Below, piece by piece: positions 7,281-16,146 of a stretch of DNA of 35,622 bases (its first letter is position 1; every line of letters begins with the position of its first letter). The stretch covers positions 1-35,622 of the forward strand of contig JAIBJL010000007.1 of NCBI GenBank assembly GCA_020029545.1. Direction: 5' to 3'. Position numbers and translations under genes: made by a program. The DNA is from Gammaproteobacteria bacterium (lineage in GTDB: Bacteria > Pseudomonadota > Gammaproteobacteria > Steroidobacterales > Steroidobacteraceae). The notes under the pieces are model-generated. The model had not been told where the DNA came from. It did not search any database and was given only the letters and a program-made list of their open reading frames with translations.

Positions 7281-9326
7281 ATGTCCACAGATCTCGTGCT
7301 CTGGCTTGCTATTGGCGCCGGTGCGCTCGCCGTGCTCTACGGCGTGTTCGCGTTCAGCTGGATCAACAAGCAGTCCGCCGGCTCAGCCCGCATGCAGGAA
7401 ATTGCGGCCGCTATTCAGGCGGGTGCCAAAGCCTATCTGAACCGCCAGTATTCAACCATCGCGATCGTGGGCGTGGTCCTGTTCGTCGTGCTGGGCTTCG
7501 CGCTGGGCTGGGCGACGGCGGGCGGCTTCGCCGTCGGTGCCATTCTATCGGGCCTTGCCGGATTCATCGGCATGAACGTTTCGGTGCGTGCCAATGTCCG
7601 CACCGCTCAGGCAGCCAGTGTCGGCTTGAACCCCGCGCTGGCGGTTGCCTTCCGTGGCGGCGCCATCACCGGCATGCTGGTCGTCGGCCTCGGGCTCATG
7701 GGCGTGGCCGGCTACTTCGCGCTGATGCGCGGCCAGGTCGGCGATGCGCATGCGCTGCACTCGCTGGTGGGCCTCGCTTTCGGCGGCTCGCTGATCTCGA
7801 TTTTCGCGCGTCTGGGCGGCGGTATTTTCACGAAGGGCGCCGATGTCGGTGCCGATCTCGTGGGCAAGGTCGAAGCGGGGATACCCGAAGACGATCCGCG
7901 CAATCCGGCAGTCATCGCCGATAACGTCGGTGACAACGTGGGTGATTGCGCCGGGATGGCTGCCGATCTGTTCGAAACCTATGCGGTGACGATCGTGGCG
8001 ACCATGGTGCTCGGCGGCCTGATGTTCAAAGGTGTCGACGGCGGCCTGGATCTGCGTTACCTGCTGTATCCGCTCGCGCTCGGCGCGGTCTCCATCGTCG
8101 CATCGATTGTCGGGACCTTCTTCGTCAAGGCCTATGAAGGCGGCAAGATCATGAATGCGCTGTATCGTGGCACGGCAGTGTCCGGCCTCCTCGCTCTGAT
8201 CGCGTTCTACTTCGTCACACCGCTCGTGATGGGCGATGGCCACGAAAAATACTTCTACTGCGCCATCGTCGGACTGGTGCTGACCGCAGCGCTGATCTGG
8301 ATCACCGAGTACTACACGGCGACCGAATATGGCCCCGTGCGCGGTGTTGCCGCGGCCTCGCAGACCGGCCATGGGACGAACGTGATTGCCGGTCTCGCAG
8401 TGTCCATGCGTTCGACGGCATGGCCCGTGCTTGCGGTCTGCGCCGCCATCTTCGCCTCCCACAAGCTCGGCGATCTGTACGGTATCGCGATCGCCGCGAC
8501 TGCCATGCTGTCGATGACCGGCATGATCGTCGCCCTCGACGCCTACGGTCCGATCACGGACAACGGCGGCGGCATCGCCGAAATGTCCGGCCTGCCGAAG
8601 AATGTGCGCACGATTACCGACGCGCTGGATGCGGTGGGTAATACGACCAAAGCGGTCACCAAGGGTTATGCGATCGGTTCAGCGGGCCTCGCCGCCCTCG
8701 TGCTATTCGCCGACTACACGCACAACCTGGAAGCCGCCGGCAAACTGCAGGTGTTCAGCCTGTCCGACCCGGCCGTGATCATCGGCCTGTTCATCGGCGG
8801 TCTGGTGCCCTACCTGTTCGGCGCGATGGCGATGGAAGCTGTCGGCCGCGCCGCCGGTTCGGTGGTGATCGAAGTGCGTCGCCAGTTCCGTGAGATCAAG
8901 GGCATCATGGAAGGCACCGGCAAGCCGGACTATTCGCGCGCCGTCGACATGCTGACCAAATCGGCAATCCGCGAAATGATCGTTCCGTCGCTGCTGCCGA
9001 TCCTGGTCCCGGTAGTCGTCGCCTTCGGCATGAACTGGTTGATGGGTCCGGGCGCCGGCGTTCGCGCATTGGGCGGCCTGCTGATCGGCACGATCGTCAC
9101 CGGCCTGTTCGTCGCGATTTCGATGTGCACCGGTGGCGGCGCCTGGGACAATGCGAAGAAGTACATCGAAGAAGGCAACTACGGCGGCAAGGGTTCGGAC
9201 ACGCACAAGGCGGCCGTCACCGGCGACACGGTCGGCGACCCCTACAAGGACACTGCCGGTCCGGCGATCAATCCGCTGATCAAGATCATCAATATCGTCG
9301 CGCTGCTGCTAGTCCCGCTTCTTTAG
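7281..9326 (+). CDS. hppA: Membrane H+-translocating pyrophosphatase (K+-independent type)
   Basis: A multi-span membrane pump that couples PPi hydrolysis, or synthesis in reverse, to ion transport across the inner membrane. The product is 681 residues from the ATG at 7281, preceded by GGGAGG; the upstream in-frame ATG at 7164 would translate the leader. Catalytic PPi/Mg motifs are present: [33 protein letters not shown] and [14 protein letters not shown]. The [10 protein letters not shown] segment carries Lys where K+-dependent enzymes have Ala (GNTTAA), which marks the K+-independent H+-pumping subclass. The pfp-hppA pairing matches co-transcription reported for methanotrophs: PPi left by biosynthesis either fuels PFK or builds proton motive force. 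A strong intrinsic terminator follows at 9434. Confidence 0.97.
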   Translation: MSTDLVLWLAIGAGALAVLYGVFAFSWINKQSAGSARMQEIAAAIQAGAKAYLNRQYSTIAIVGVVLFVVLGFALGWATAGGFAVGAILSGLAGFIGMNVSVRANVRTAQAASVGLNPALAVAFRGGAITGMLVVGLGLMGVAGYFALMRGQVGDAHALHSLVGLAFGGSLISIFARLGGGIFTKGADVGADLVGKVEAGIPEDDPRNPAVIADNVGDNVGDCAGMAADLFETYAVTIVATMVLGGLMFKGVDGGLDLRYLLYPLALGAVSIVASIVGTFFVKAYEGGKIMNALYRGTAVSGLLALIAFYFVTPLVMGDGHEKYFYCAIVGLVLTAALIWITEYYTATEYGPVRGVAAASQTGHGTNVIAGLAVSMRSTAWPVLAVCAAIFASHKLGDLYGIAIAATAMLSMTGMIVALDAYGPITDNGGGIAEMSGLPKNVRTITDALDAVGNTTKAVTKGYAIGSAGLAALVLFADYTHNLEAAGKLQVFSLSDPAVIIGLFIGGLVPYLFGAMAMEAVGRAAGSVVIEVRRQFREIKGIMEGTGKPDYSRAVDMLTKSAIREMIVPSLLPILVPVVVAFGMNWLMGPGAGVRALGGLLIGTIVTGLFVAISMCTGGGAWDNAKKYIEEGNYGGKGSDTHKAAVTGDTVGDPYKDTAGPAINPLIKIINIVALLLVPLL

Positions 9327-9364
9327 AAGCGGGACGCGCGCAATGCGACTTGAACAGGGCTATC

Positions 9365-9606
9365 GGCTACGGGCTGCGGGCTGCGGCCAGAGGAAGAACA
9401 GCCCGATTTGAAGATGGATGAGATTTGATACCACGGCGCAGTTCACACTGCGCCGTTTTCTTTTGCGGCGAGGAGGATGACGTAGGAAGGGAGACGGTCA
9501 TCAAGCATCATGTAGAGATGCGCTCATCCGCTTGAGCCGCCACCACAACACTCTGGTGTCTTTCTCTGGCCGTCGCCGGTAGCCCGTTGCCCGTTGCCCG
9601 TAGCCA
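9365..9606. repeat. Heptad inverted pair, family A, hppA/GGDEF convergent gap
   Basis: The left arm, 9365-9393, has GGGCTAC/GGGCTGC-type heptads followed by GGCCAGAGG. The right arm, 9559-9606, begins with the inverse flank (TCTCTGGCC) and continues with GTAGCCC, GTTGCCC, GTTGCCC, GTAGCCA. The match includes both the heptads and the unique flank, so this is one element with long imperfect ends, about 240 bp in all. Its core contains the hppA terminator and about 90 bp with no gene. The right arm shares its flank with 236-273. Confidence 0.82.
9434..9465 (+). terminator. Intrinsic terminator of hppA
   Basis: A perfect 9-bp GC-rich stem, CGGCGCAGT (9434-9442) paired with ACTGCGCCG (9447-9455), has a 4-nt TCAC loop and is followed directly by TTTTCTTTTG. 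This is a textbook rho-independent terminator on the plus strand, 108 bp after the hppA stop. It would end a pfp-hppA transcript. Confidence 0.9.
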
Positions 9607-9626
9607 GCCACCGCGCAGCGGTGGCT
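9606..9626. other. Perfect hairpin containing the stop codon of the truncated EAL gene
   Basis: AGCCACCGC (9606-9614) and GCGGTGGCT (9618-9626) form a 9-bp stem with a 3-nt loop. The TAG stop of the minus-strand GGDEF/EAL gene (9627-9625) lies at the stem edge, and the family A heptads begin immediately beyond it. There is no T-run on either strand, so it is not a normal terminator. Its position marks the breakpoint where the EAL reading frame ends prematurely. Confidence 0.75.
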
Positions 9627-11715
9627 AATACTTTATCAAGCCGCGTCCGAAGTCATCGAGCGCGAACTGACAGCCCATGCCGTGCAAGACGCCGATAAAG
9701 CGCTGGGCATGCTCAATATTGGTGATGACCGAGTTCTCGGTAACTTCGAAGCACACCTGATTGGCGTCGACGCCGGTGCGATCCAGACAGTCCACGACGT
9801 ATTCCAGGAACAGCGGATCGCCCAACGTCTGGCCGGACAGGTTGATCGCAAGGCTGCGGTTCGGGGGCAGCCGGATGTGGCCACGACTCAGCGCGGCCAG
9901 TGCAGCCTGCACGACCCAGCGGTCGACGTCGGCCATCAGGCGATAGCGTTCGGCCGCGCGCAGGAACTCCGCGGGCGAAATGCCTTCTGGAACGGTGTCG
10001 TCCTGCAGCCGCAGCAGGATCTCGAATGCCGGCCCCTGCTCGACTGTCGAGGTCGAGACAACCACCTGCGTCATCAGCGCGAAGCGGTTTTCCTTGAGTG
10101 CTGCCTGCAACCGTTGCAACCACTGAATCTCGCCGCGCTGGCGCGCCACAGCCTCATCGCGTGCCGAATAAACGTGGACGTGATTGCCCTGCTTCTTCGC
10201 CACATAGCAGGCCGAATCGGCGGCACTCATCAATTCTTCCGGCGCGCCGCTCTCGCGCGAGATTTCGATCAGCCCGACGCTGACGCCAATGTTGAAGATT
10301 TTATCTTTCCATACGAAGCGGTAGTCGGAGGTCTTGCGCACGACGTCATCGGCGATCTGCCGCGCCTTCTCGAGCGGACACCCCACCAGGAGCAGACCGA
10401 ATTCATCGCCGCCGAGCCGGCCGACCGTATCCGAGTCACGCACGGTTTCCTTGATGAGTGCCGCGACCTCGCGCAGCATGCTGTCGCCTGCGAGATGTCC
10501 GCAGCTGTCGTTGACCGTCTTGAAGCGATCCAAATCCAGGTAGCACAGCACATGGCGCGCCGTGTTGGAGTGAGCACTTTGCAGTGCTTCTTCCAGCCGG
10601 CGTTCGAATTCGCGTCGGTTGACCAGCCCGGTCAGCGCATCGTGACTGGCCTGGTAAGACATCTGGCGTGCAATACCACGCACTTCGCTGACGTCGCGCA
10701 CGACAATGACGGTACCCGTCAGATCGCCGCGCTGGCCCTTGAGCGGCGTTACGGTCAGCTCGACCGAGCGCTCTTCGCCGCCGTTACTGGAGACCATCAA
10801 GCCGCGCCGACCCACCGTGACGCGGCTCTGGGTGCTCAGGCACTGGCGTACCGGATCGCCCAGCGAGCGCCGGTCGGCTTCATCCAGCAAGGTGAATAGT
10901 TCGGCGATCGTCTTGCCGAGCGCGTCGACGCTTTGCACACCGACGATTTGCTCGGCCGCCTGATTCATATAATCGATCCGGCCGCTGACATCCGTGGTCA
11001 GGATGCCCTCGCCGAGCGAATCGAGCGCCTCCCAGGCGCTGGGCTGCGGACGCGCCAGAGAGGTCGTGCCCGACAGCGGTCGTGGCCCCATTTCCACTAT
11101 CGTCAGCAGCAGCGCCGGGCCGCCTTGATAGTCGATTCGCACGGCCGAGAGTTCGACACGCGCGGTCTGTTCGCCCACACCGAGCAATTCGACTTCCAGC
11201 CGCTCCAGGCCGGGAGCACCCGCCAGCGAGCGCCGCAGCTGTTCGCCGAGCAGCTCGACATAGTCCGGATGCACCAGCACCGACGTAGGCTTGCCGACCA
11301 GCGTGGTCGCATCCCGTGTGCCGGTCAGCGCCGCGAAGCGCGCATTGGCGAAGACGATGCCGTCGCGATAAACCGCAACTGCCTCATTCAATCCGCCCAG
11401 CAAGCTGGTCAGCGAGCGTTCGCGCTCCTGGATCATCAGCTCGCGAATGGCCATCTGCTCCAGCAACTGATTGGCACTGTCGATCAGCGGGCTACGGATT
11501 GCGCCGGCACGCAGCCGTTCCGCGAAGCGGCCACCGGCGACGATGCTGGAAAACTGGGCAACCGCTTGCATGAGCGCAGCAGCGCGCCGTTCGCGCCACA
11601 GCAACACCCCAAGTGCGATGACAGCGATCACAAGGCAAATAGTCAGGGTCGCCAGCAGGGCGCTCACATTGAACCGCCGATCTTGTTCGTCATTTCCCGT
11701 ACGCGTCCTCTGCAA
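9625..11715 (-). CDS. Membrane PAS-PAS-GGDEF protein with truncated EAL domain
   Basis: A 696-residue cyclic-di-GMP protein. One N-terminal membrane helix (about 18-40) precedes a short region, PAS 1 (about 95-215), PAS 2 (about 225-350), GGDEF (about 355-520) and a partial EAL domain (about 535-696). The active site is canonical GGDEF at 435-439. An RDSD five residues before it fits the RxxD inhibitory site, so it should be a product-inhibited diguanylate cyclase. In the EAL part the motif is EIL (565-567), Asn in SLAINLSG, Glu in FEVTEN and DDFG (687-690) are present, then the protein stops six residues later. A full domain needs roughly 90 more residues, including the catalytic Lys and last Glu. 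Phosphodiesterase activity is thus very unlikely. The missing part is not found in other frames downstream. Confidence 0.9.
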   Translation of the reverse strand: MQRTRTGNDEQDRRFNVSALLATLTICLVIAVIALGVLLWRERRAAALMQAVAQFSSIVAGGRFAERLRAGAIRSPLIDSANQLLEQMAIRELMIQERERSLTSLLGGLNEAVAVYRDGIVFANARFAALTGTRDATTLVGKPTSVLVHPDYVELLGEQLRRSLAGAPGLERLEVELLGVGEQTARVELSAVRIDYQGGPALLLTIVEMGPRPLSGTTSLARPQPSAWEALDSLGEGILTTDVSGRIDYMNQAAEQIVGVQSVDALGKTIAELFTLLDEADRRSLGDPVRQCLSTQSRVTVGRRGLMVSSNGGEERSVELTVTPLKGQRGDLTGTVIVVRDVSEVRGIARQMSYQASHDALTGLVNRREFERRLEEALQSAHSNTARHVLCYLDLDRFKTVNDSCGHLAGDSMLREVAALIKETVRDSDTVGRLGGDEFGLLLVGCPLEKARQIADDVVRKTSDYRFVWKDKIFNIGVSVGLIEISRESGAPEELMSAADSACYVAKKQGNHVHVYSARDEAVARQRGEIQWLQRLQAALKENRFALMTQVVVSTSTVEQGPAFEILLRLQDDTVPEGISPAEFLRAAERYRLMADVDRWVVQAALAALSRGHIRLPPNRSLAINLSGQTLGDPLFLEYVVDCLDRTGVDANQVCFEVTENSVITNIEHAQRFIGVLHGMGCQFALDDFGRGLIKY

Positions 11716-12051
11716 TACGAGAGTCGCCGCCTATAGTTCGATTGCCGTCAGTACGCGCCAACGACGTAATCCGGCGGCTGTCTGAATAACGCTTAACGCC
11801 TGGACTCCCGTGACGAGAGCATATAGGACGCTCAAATTTATACCTCGCGGATTGACCATAATGGTAAAGGGGATCGTGACGAATGACGCGCATGGTTTCT
11901 GCCGATAAGTGCATCGGGGTTCCCGCGTGCAAATCCTGCCGCATCGATGCGGTCCGCCGGTCCTGGCTGTACGGCAATACGCCTTCACCATAACCTTGTC
12001 TGGCGGAATCAAAGCCCGTACCCTTTGCCGCCCGGACCCACGTCAGCACCC
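11716..12051. other. 336-bp gene-free divergent region with a small palindrome
   Basis: This separates the GGDEF gene (minus) from the pcm-like gene (plus). Its composition is more AT-rich than the surroundings, as expected for a promoter region. The only symmetric site I see is ACCATAATGGT at 11855-11865, an 11-bp palindrome that could be an operator. TATAAA (minus strand, near 11840) and TATATG are candidate -10 boxes, but no good -35 pairing was found. No RNA gene recognised. Confidence 0.4.
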
Positions 12052-12702
12052 ATGAATATCGAACTCGCGCGCCAGCAGATGATCGAACAGCAGGTTCATA
12101 CCTGGGACGTGTTCGATCAACGCATCCTTGATGCCATGCGGGAAGTGCCGCGCGAATTGTTCGTGCCGGAAGCCTTTCGCGATGTCGCTTTCGCCGACAG
12201 TCCGATTCCGCTCTCTCAGCATCAATGGATGCTGCCGCCAAAAGTTCACGGGCGGATTCTGCAGGCACTCGAACCTCAACCGAACGACGTCGCGCTGGAG
12301 ATCGGGACCGGCAGCGGCTATCTGTCCGCCTGCCTGGGCAAACTCAGCTCGCGCGTGCGCTCGCTGGAGATTGTGCCGGTGCTGGCCGAACAGGCACGCA
12401 GGCAACTGCTAGCCGCCGTCGTCAATAATGTCGCGGTGGAAACGGCTGATGGGATGCAACTGGCGGAAGAGGCCCGTTACGACGTCATCGCCGTGACCGG
12501 TTCTCTACCTCTCTACGACGAACGGTTCCAGCAGGCGCTTAAAGTCGGCGGACGCCTGTTTGTCATTGTCGGTTCGGCGCCGGTAATGGAAGCATGGAAG
12601 ATCACACGGCTCGGCGAGCGCGAATGGCAGCGTGAAGGACTGTTCGAGACGATTGTCGATCCGCTGGTCAACGCCGCGCGGCCCTCCGCTTTCATCTTTT
12701 AG
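12052..12702 (+). CDS. Protein-L-isoaspartate methyltransferase-like protein
   Basis: A 216-residue SAM-dependent methyltransferase of the Pcm family. Motif I is EIGTGSGYLSACLG (starting at 83), followed by an acidic strand end in SLEIVP. The N-terminal MIEQQV..WDV..DxRILDAM and VPRELFVPEA are typical of this family. The usual isoaspartate-site loop GQTISQPYMVA is replaced here by IPLSQHQWMLPP. It is therefore a Pcm-like paralogue whose repair activity on isoaspartyl proteins is uncertain. The ATG at 12052 was chosen because the family N-terminus starts there; the longer frame to 11947 has no similarity. No Shine-Dalgarno sequence. It leads a block with rhodanese and tolC. Confidence 0.85.
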   Translation: MNIELARQQMIEQQVHTWDVFDQRILDAMREVPRELFVPEAFRDVAFADSPIPLSQHQWMLPPKVHGRILQALEPQPNDVALEIGTGSGYLSACLGKLSSRVRSLEIVPVLAEQARRQLLAAVVNNVAVETADGMQLAEEARYDVIAVTGSLPLYDERFQQALKVGGRLFVIVGSAPVMEAWKITRLGEREWQREGLFETIVDPLVNAARPSAFIF

Positions 12703-12818
12703 CGAATCCGGCGAATCTTTTTTTGCCGCATCAGGCGGGACTGCGGACGTTTGAACCGTCTGTACCCCTAGCAGTCTCTCGGACTGTCTGTTACTCCACC
12801 CTTGTTGGTCCCACATTC

Positions 12819-13139
12819 ATGAACATCCGCGAAATAACTCCTGCTGAATTTATTGCACGGCGCGATGGCGGTGCCGCCCTGACGCTGCTCGATGTACGCG
12901 AAGGTTGGGAACTTGGCGTCGCCAGTGTACCTGGCATTCTGCACATCCCCATGGGCGAGGTCGCGCAGCGCCTTGGCGAAATCGATCGCCACAAGGAAGT
13001 CGTTGTGTTGTGCCGCTCGGGGCGTCGGAGCATGGAGGTTGCGAAATTCTTGCAACAAAACGGTTACCAGGCGGTCAATCTTGCCGGCGGGATTCTGGCC
13101 TGGTCGCACGATGTGGATGCAACCATTCCGACGTACTGA
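12819..13139 (+). CDS. Single-domain rhodanese-like sulfurtransferase
   Basis: A 106-residue single rhodanese domain. It carries LTLLDVREGWEL (CH2A-like) and HIPMGEV, and the active loop has a Cys65 in CRSGRRS. Substrate is unknown; GlpE-like proteins transfer sulfane sulfur from thiosulfate to cyanide or thiols. It has no signal peptide, so it is cytoplasmic. I chose the ATG at 12819 because it starts the domain exactly. The preceding DNA has no purine-rich site. It lies 116 bp after the pcm-like gene and 105 bp before tolC, same strand. This pcm-rhodanese-tolC order is familiar from related gammaproteobacteria, though no functional link among the three is evident. Confidence 0.9.
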   Translation: MNIREITPAEFIARRDGGAALTLLDVREGWELGVASVPGILHIPMGEVAQRLGEIDRHKEVVVLCRSGRRSMEVAKFLQQNGYQAVNLAGGILAWSHDVDATIPTY

Positions 13140-13244
13140 CACGTCCAATGGTCGCACTCGCGGCGAATCGAAATCGCGGCGTGTTAATGTTGAAGTCAAT
13201 GTTGAACAACAGTCACGCGCCAAGGCGTGAATGGGAAAGGACCA

Positions 13245-14666
13245 ATGACCTTACGTGCTCATATCCTGGCCATCCTGGGCCTGACGCTGGCAACGAGCAT
13301 CGCCGGCGCGGCCGATCTTCTGGAGGTGTACAAACGCGCCCAGGAAAACGATCCGCAGATTCGCGAGGCTGAAGCCAACCGTCTCGCCTCGCTGGAAGCC
13401 AAACCGCAGGCGCGCGCAGCCCTTCTGCCCACGCTGACTGCCACCGGCCAGCAGGATCGCATCGACTCGGAGTCGCAAAATACCCGGGCCGACGTGGGCC
13501 CGGATGGCAATTTCCTCCAAGTGGCCAGCACCACGAAGGTCGATGGCCTCAACTCACGCACCTACGGCTTTCGCCTGACTCAGACGATATTCCGCTGGGA
13601 CCGCTGGGCCGGGCTCGCACGGGCGGACAAACAGGTGGCCCAGGCGGAAGTCGACTACAAGGCCGCCGAACAGGATCTGTTGTCGCGCACGGCACAGCGA
13701 TACTTCGACGTACTTGCGGCCGCGGACACCCTCAAGGCGGCCCAGGCCTCGCTCGAAGCCTTTTCACGGCAGCTGGAGCAGGCAGACAAGCGCTTCGAAG
13801 TCGGCCTCATTGCCATCACCGACGTGCAGGAAGCGCGTGCCGCGCGCGACCAGGCGTCCGCCTCCGTCATCGCAGCCAAGCGATCCGTCGCTTCCTCGCA
13901 GGAATTCCTGCGCGAACTCACCGGTGAAGCCTTTCGCGATCTATCCGAACCCGGCGCAGACATGCCGTTGAAGAGCCCCGACCCTGCCAGCGAGGATCAG
14001 TGGGTCCGTGTCGCGCTGGAACAGAATCTGTCGCTGATTTCCGCGCGCCTGCAAACGGAGATCGCGAAGGAAGATGTGCGTGTGGCTCGCGCCGGACACC
14101 TGCCGACAGTGGACCTGGTCGCGCAGCGCTCCCGCGACCGCGACGACGGCGAAGGCGTCACCATCCGCGGCAGCACGGGCACGGTCATTCCGCTGAGTTC
14201 CGATGCTTACAGCAACACCGACTCGATCGGCATCCAGGTGAGTGTCCCGATTTTCGCCGGTGGCGCCACCCAATCGCAGGTGCGGCAGCGGGTTTACCTG
14301 CATCGAGCCGCACGCGAACGTTCGGAACGCACGGCCCGCGAGACCGAGCGCGCCACGCGCGATGCCTACCTCGGAGTGATCAGCGAAATTTCACGGGTCC
14401 AGGCATTGCGACAGGCACTGGAGTCATCCCAGACGGCATTGCAGGCGACCGAAGCCGGCTTCGAAGTCGGCACTCGCACCACGGTCGACGTGCTCGATGC
14501 TCGACGACGACTGTTCGATGCGCAGACCAACTACGCACGCAGCCGCTACGACTACATCATCAACGTCCTGAATCTGAAGGTGGCCGCAGGCGGCCTCAGC
14601 GAAACCGACCTGGCGGAAGTGAACAGCTGGCTGACGCAGAAGTCGACCACCGGGTTGACTCGCTAA
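13245..14666 (+). CDS. tolC: TolC-family outer-membrane efflux channel
   Basis: A 473-residue outer-membrane protein with a Sec signal peptide (MTLRAHILAILGLTLATSIAGA, cleavage near 22-23) and two repeated outer-membrane-efflux-protein halves. The first starts LLEVYKRAQENDPQIREAEA with the long helix of alanine-rich heptads; the second starts near SLISARLQTEIAKEDVRVA. FEVGTRTTVDVLDARRRLF is the conserved segment in the second half. It trimerises to form the trans-periplasmic duct used by RND, ABC and MFS pumps; a likely client is the RND system at 23000-27246, which lacks its own channel. The ATG at 13245 follows GGGAAAGGA, one of the best ribosome sites in the window. A hairpin (TCACGC/GCGTGA) lies just upstream in the leader. 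Confidence 0.95.
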   Translation: MTLRAHILAILGLTLATSIAGAADLLEVYKRAQENDPQIREAEANRLASLEAKPQARAALLPTLTATGQQDRIDSESQNTRADVGPDGNFLQVASTTKVDGLNSRTYGFRLTQTIFRWDRWAGLARADKQVAQAEVDYKAAEQDLLSRTAQRYFDVLAAADTLKAAQASLEAFSRQLEQADKRFEVGLIAITDVQEARAARDQASASVIAAKRSVASSQEFLRELTGEAFRDLSEPGADMPLKSPDPASEDQWVRVALEQNLSLISARLQTEIAKEDVRVARAGHLPTVDLVAQRSRDRDDGEGVTIRGSTGTVIPLSSDAYSNTDSIGIQVSVPIFAGGATQSQVRQRVYLHRAARERSERTARETERATRDAYLGVISEISRVQALRQALESSQTALQATEAGFEVGTRTTVDVLDARRRLFDAQTNYARSRYDYIINVLNLKVAAGGLSETDLAEVNSWLTQKSTTGLTR

Positions 14667-14674
14667 AGGACTTG

Positions 14675-14811
14675 CCCTCTCGCGCCGGAAGAGGGAGATG
14701 AAATGGGTGAGGTGATCCGAAAGCGGGAGCGCGGGCGCGCACCGAACGACTGCGCGGGTTGAGACGGAAGCACCCCCTCACCTGCTTCGCTGTCCTCTCC
14801 CTTGGGAGAGG
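14675..14811. repeat. Compound palindromic intergenic repeat, family F
   Basis: Two hairpins lie in the convergent gap between tolC and the TPR gene: CCCTCT/AGAGGG at 14675-14695 and CCTCTCCC/GGGAGAGG at 14794-14811. They are joined by inverted G-rich (GGGTGAGGTG near 14704) and C-rich (CACCCCCTCACC near 14771) strings. The whole element is one imperfect inverted repeat of about 137 bp. Repeats with CCCTCTCCC...GGTGAGGG text are widespread in proteobacterial intergenic DNA. It may terminate both transcripts structurally, but there is no T-run. No 7-bp period was seen. Confidence 0.75.
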
Positions 14812-14855
14812 ACATGTTAAGAGATTAAGAGAGAGGATTCAGATCGAATCCGTTC

Positions 14856-16130
14856 TCAGGTAGCCGCGTCAGGCGATGCAGCTTTCTGCTCGGCGGCGAC
14901 CTGTCCGCTCAAATGACGCAGCCATTCGCCAGCCTGCTTGCGCGTTTCATCGAAGCCCACAGCCTTCTGCAGCGCCGTCACTGCGGCGGAGGTGTTCTTC
15001 AGACCGTACTGAGCAACCGCAAGACGCATCCACGCATCGCCCTGGCGTTTTAGACCACCCTTCTGCAGGGCTTTTTCCATCATGTCCCGCGAATCCTTCC
15101 AGCGCTCATTGTCGCCGTACATGGCACCGAGCTTGAAATAGTACTCACCCTTCTCGGACATCCCGGCCAGCTTCCTCAGCGTTGCCTCGGCTCGCGCCAG
15201 TTCGCGCGCATTGATCCAGGCATCGGCAATGGAATTGAGCGTTTCCTCATCGTTCGGTAGGCGATTCTTCTCGACCGCATCCTGCAGCAGCATCCCAGCC
15301 TTGAACGGCAGCTCCATCACCATATAAATGCTGTAGAGATTTTTGAGTTCGTTCGGTTTCTGCACGAAGCCCTGCCGCTCGGCGAGCGCCAGCACCGCAA
15401 CCGATTCGGCGTTCTGTTTCATTTCATAGAACATGCTCGACAGCTGCTTCCAGTAGTCGGCCTTCGCGGGCACCAGCCCGATCAGCTGCACCAGCGCATC
15501 GGCACAGCCTTGATAATTCTTCTGCTCAAAGCTGATGGCGAGCTTCATCTGCAGCCACAGTTCCTTCGGCTCCTTGACTTTCGACAGCGCGAGATCGATC
15601 TGCGGCAGCGCTTCGTCGTAACGCTTCTTCTCGGCCAGCGCATTGGCGAGAAAGATATGCGCTTCCGCAGGAATCGCACCGCAGGCACTCGCAATGTATT
15701 CCTGCAGCACCTTGATGCCGGCGTCGTGCTGCCCCGCCACGATGTACAACTGGCCGAGGTTGAACTGCAGCTGCTCGCTCTGCGTGCGCGGCAAGGCATT
15801 GAACGACAGAGCCTTCGCGAAAGCTTTCACCGCACTCGCGTGATCGTCCTTCGAACTGTAGGCGAAGCCGAGGTTGTAGTTGACCACCGCTTTTTCATAT
15901 GCCGAGCCCTTGTCGGCAATCTTGGTGAGCTTCTCGATCGCCTCCGCTGTCTTCTTGGCCGCCAGCAGCTCCATTGACGCCTGCACGTCCGCATACGTGC
16001 CTTCGCTCATGTCCGCTGTCTCCGCCTTCTGCGGAGTGCAGTCCGGTGCGGCGGATGCCAGCTGCGAATGCGTAGCGCACCACGCCGCCGTCAGGAGCAC
16101 CGCTCTGATGGTTCGTGACAGCTTGCTCAT
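14856..16130 (-). CDS. Periplasmic TPR protein of the TonB2-type operon
   Basis: A 424-residue secreted protein: signal peptide (MSKLSRTIRAVLLTAAW..ASA, cleavage near 27-28), a Cys in the mature N-terminus, then tetratricopeptide repeats along the whole chain (for example AVVNYNLGFAYSSKDDHASA, AHIFLANALAEKKRYDEAL, YYFKLGAMYGDNERWKDS). The start at 16130 follows GGAGAACGAG; the longer frame adds 11 residues upstream. It is the last gene of the TonB operon, 16 bp after tonB. TPR proteins in this position are known from TonB2 clusters of Vibrio and Shewanella, where they assist the complex. The exact role, probably scaffolding in the periplasm, is inferred. Confidence 0.85.
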   Translation of the reverse strand: MSKLSRTIRAVLLTAAWCATHSQLASAAPDCTPQKAETADMSEGTYADVQASMELLAAKKTAEAIEKLTKIADKGSAYEKAVVNYNLGFAYSSKDDHASAVKAFAKALSFNALPRTQSEQLQFNLGQLYIVAGQHDAGIKVLQEYIASACGAIPAEAHIFLANALAEKKRYDEALPQIDLALSKVKEPKELWLQMKLAISFEQKNYQGCADALVQLIGLVPAKADYWKQLSSMFYEMKQNAESVAVLALAERQGFVQKPNELKNLYSIYMVMELPFKAGMLLQDAVEKNRLPNDEETLNSIADAWINARELARAEATLRKLAGMSEKGEYYFKLGAMYGDNERWKDSRDMMEKALQKGGLKRQGDAWMRLAVAQYGLKNTSAAVTALQKAVGFDETRKQAGEWLRHLSGQVAAEQKAASPDAAT

Positions 16131-16146
16131 CGACTCGTTCTCCACT

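Noticed and set aside
249-9606. Heptad arrays as possible CRISPR repeats
   Set aside because: The units are 7 bp with no spacers; arrays are 20-42 bp long, and no cas genes are present.
9606-9626. Hairpin after the GGDEF gene as its intrinsic terminator
   Set aside because: A perfect stem, but no T-run on the minus strand; G-rich heptads follow instead.
9466-9630. Frameshift as cause of the missing EAL end
   Set aside because: None of the three minus-strand frames downstream shows the expected YLK, LKIDG or EGVE text, so the missing part is absent rather than shifted.
11884-11990. Short plus-strand frame with CIGVPACKSC resembling a ferredoxin cluster motif
   Set aside because: Too short, no second cluster motif, frame ends before pcm; likely chance Cys codons.
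11731-12012. 93-residue minus-strand frame upstream of the GGDEF gene, including a hydrophobic C-terminal part
   Set aside because: For the last 42 codons less than half of third positions are G or C, unlike real genes in this window; no domain and no ribosome site.
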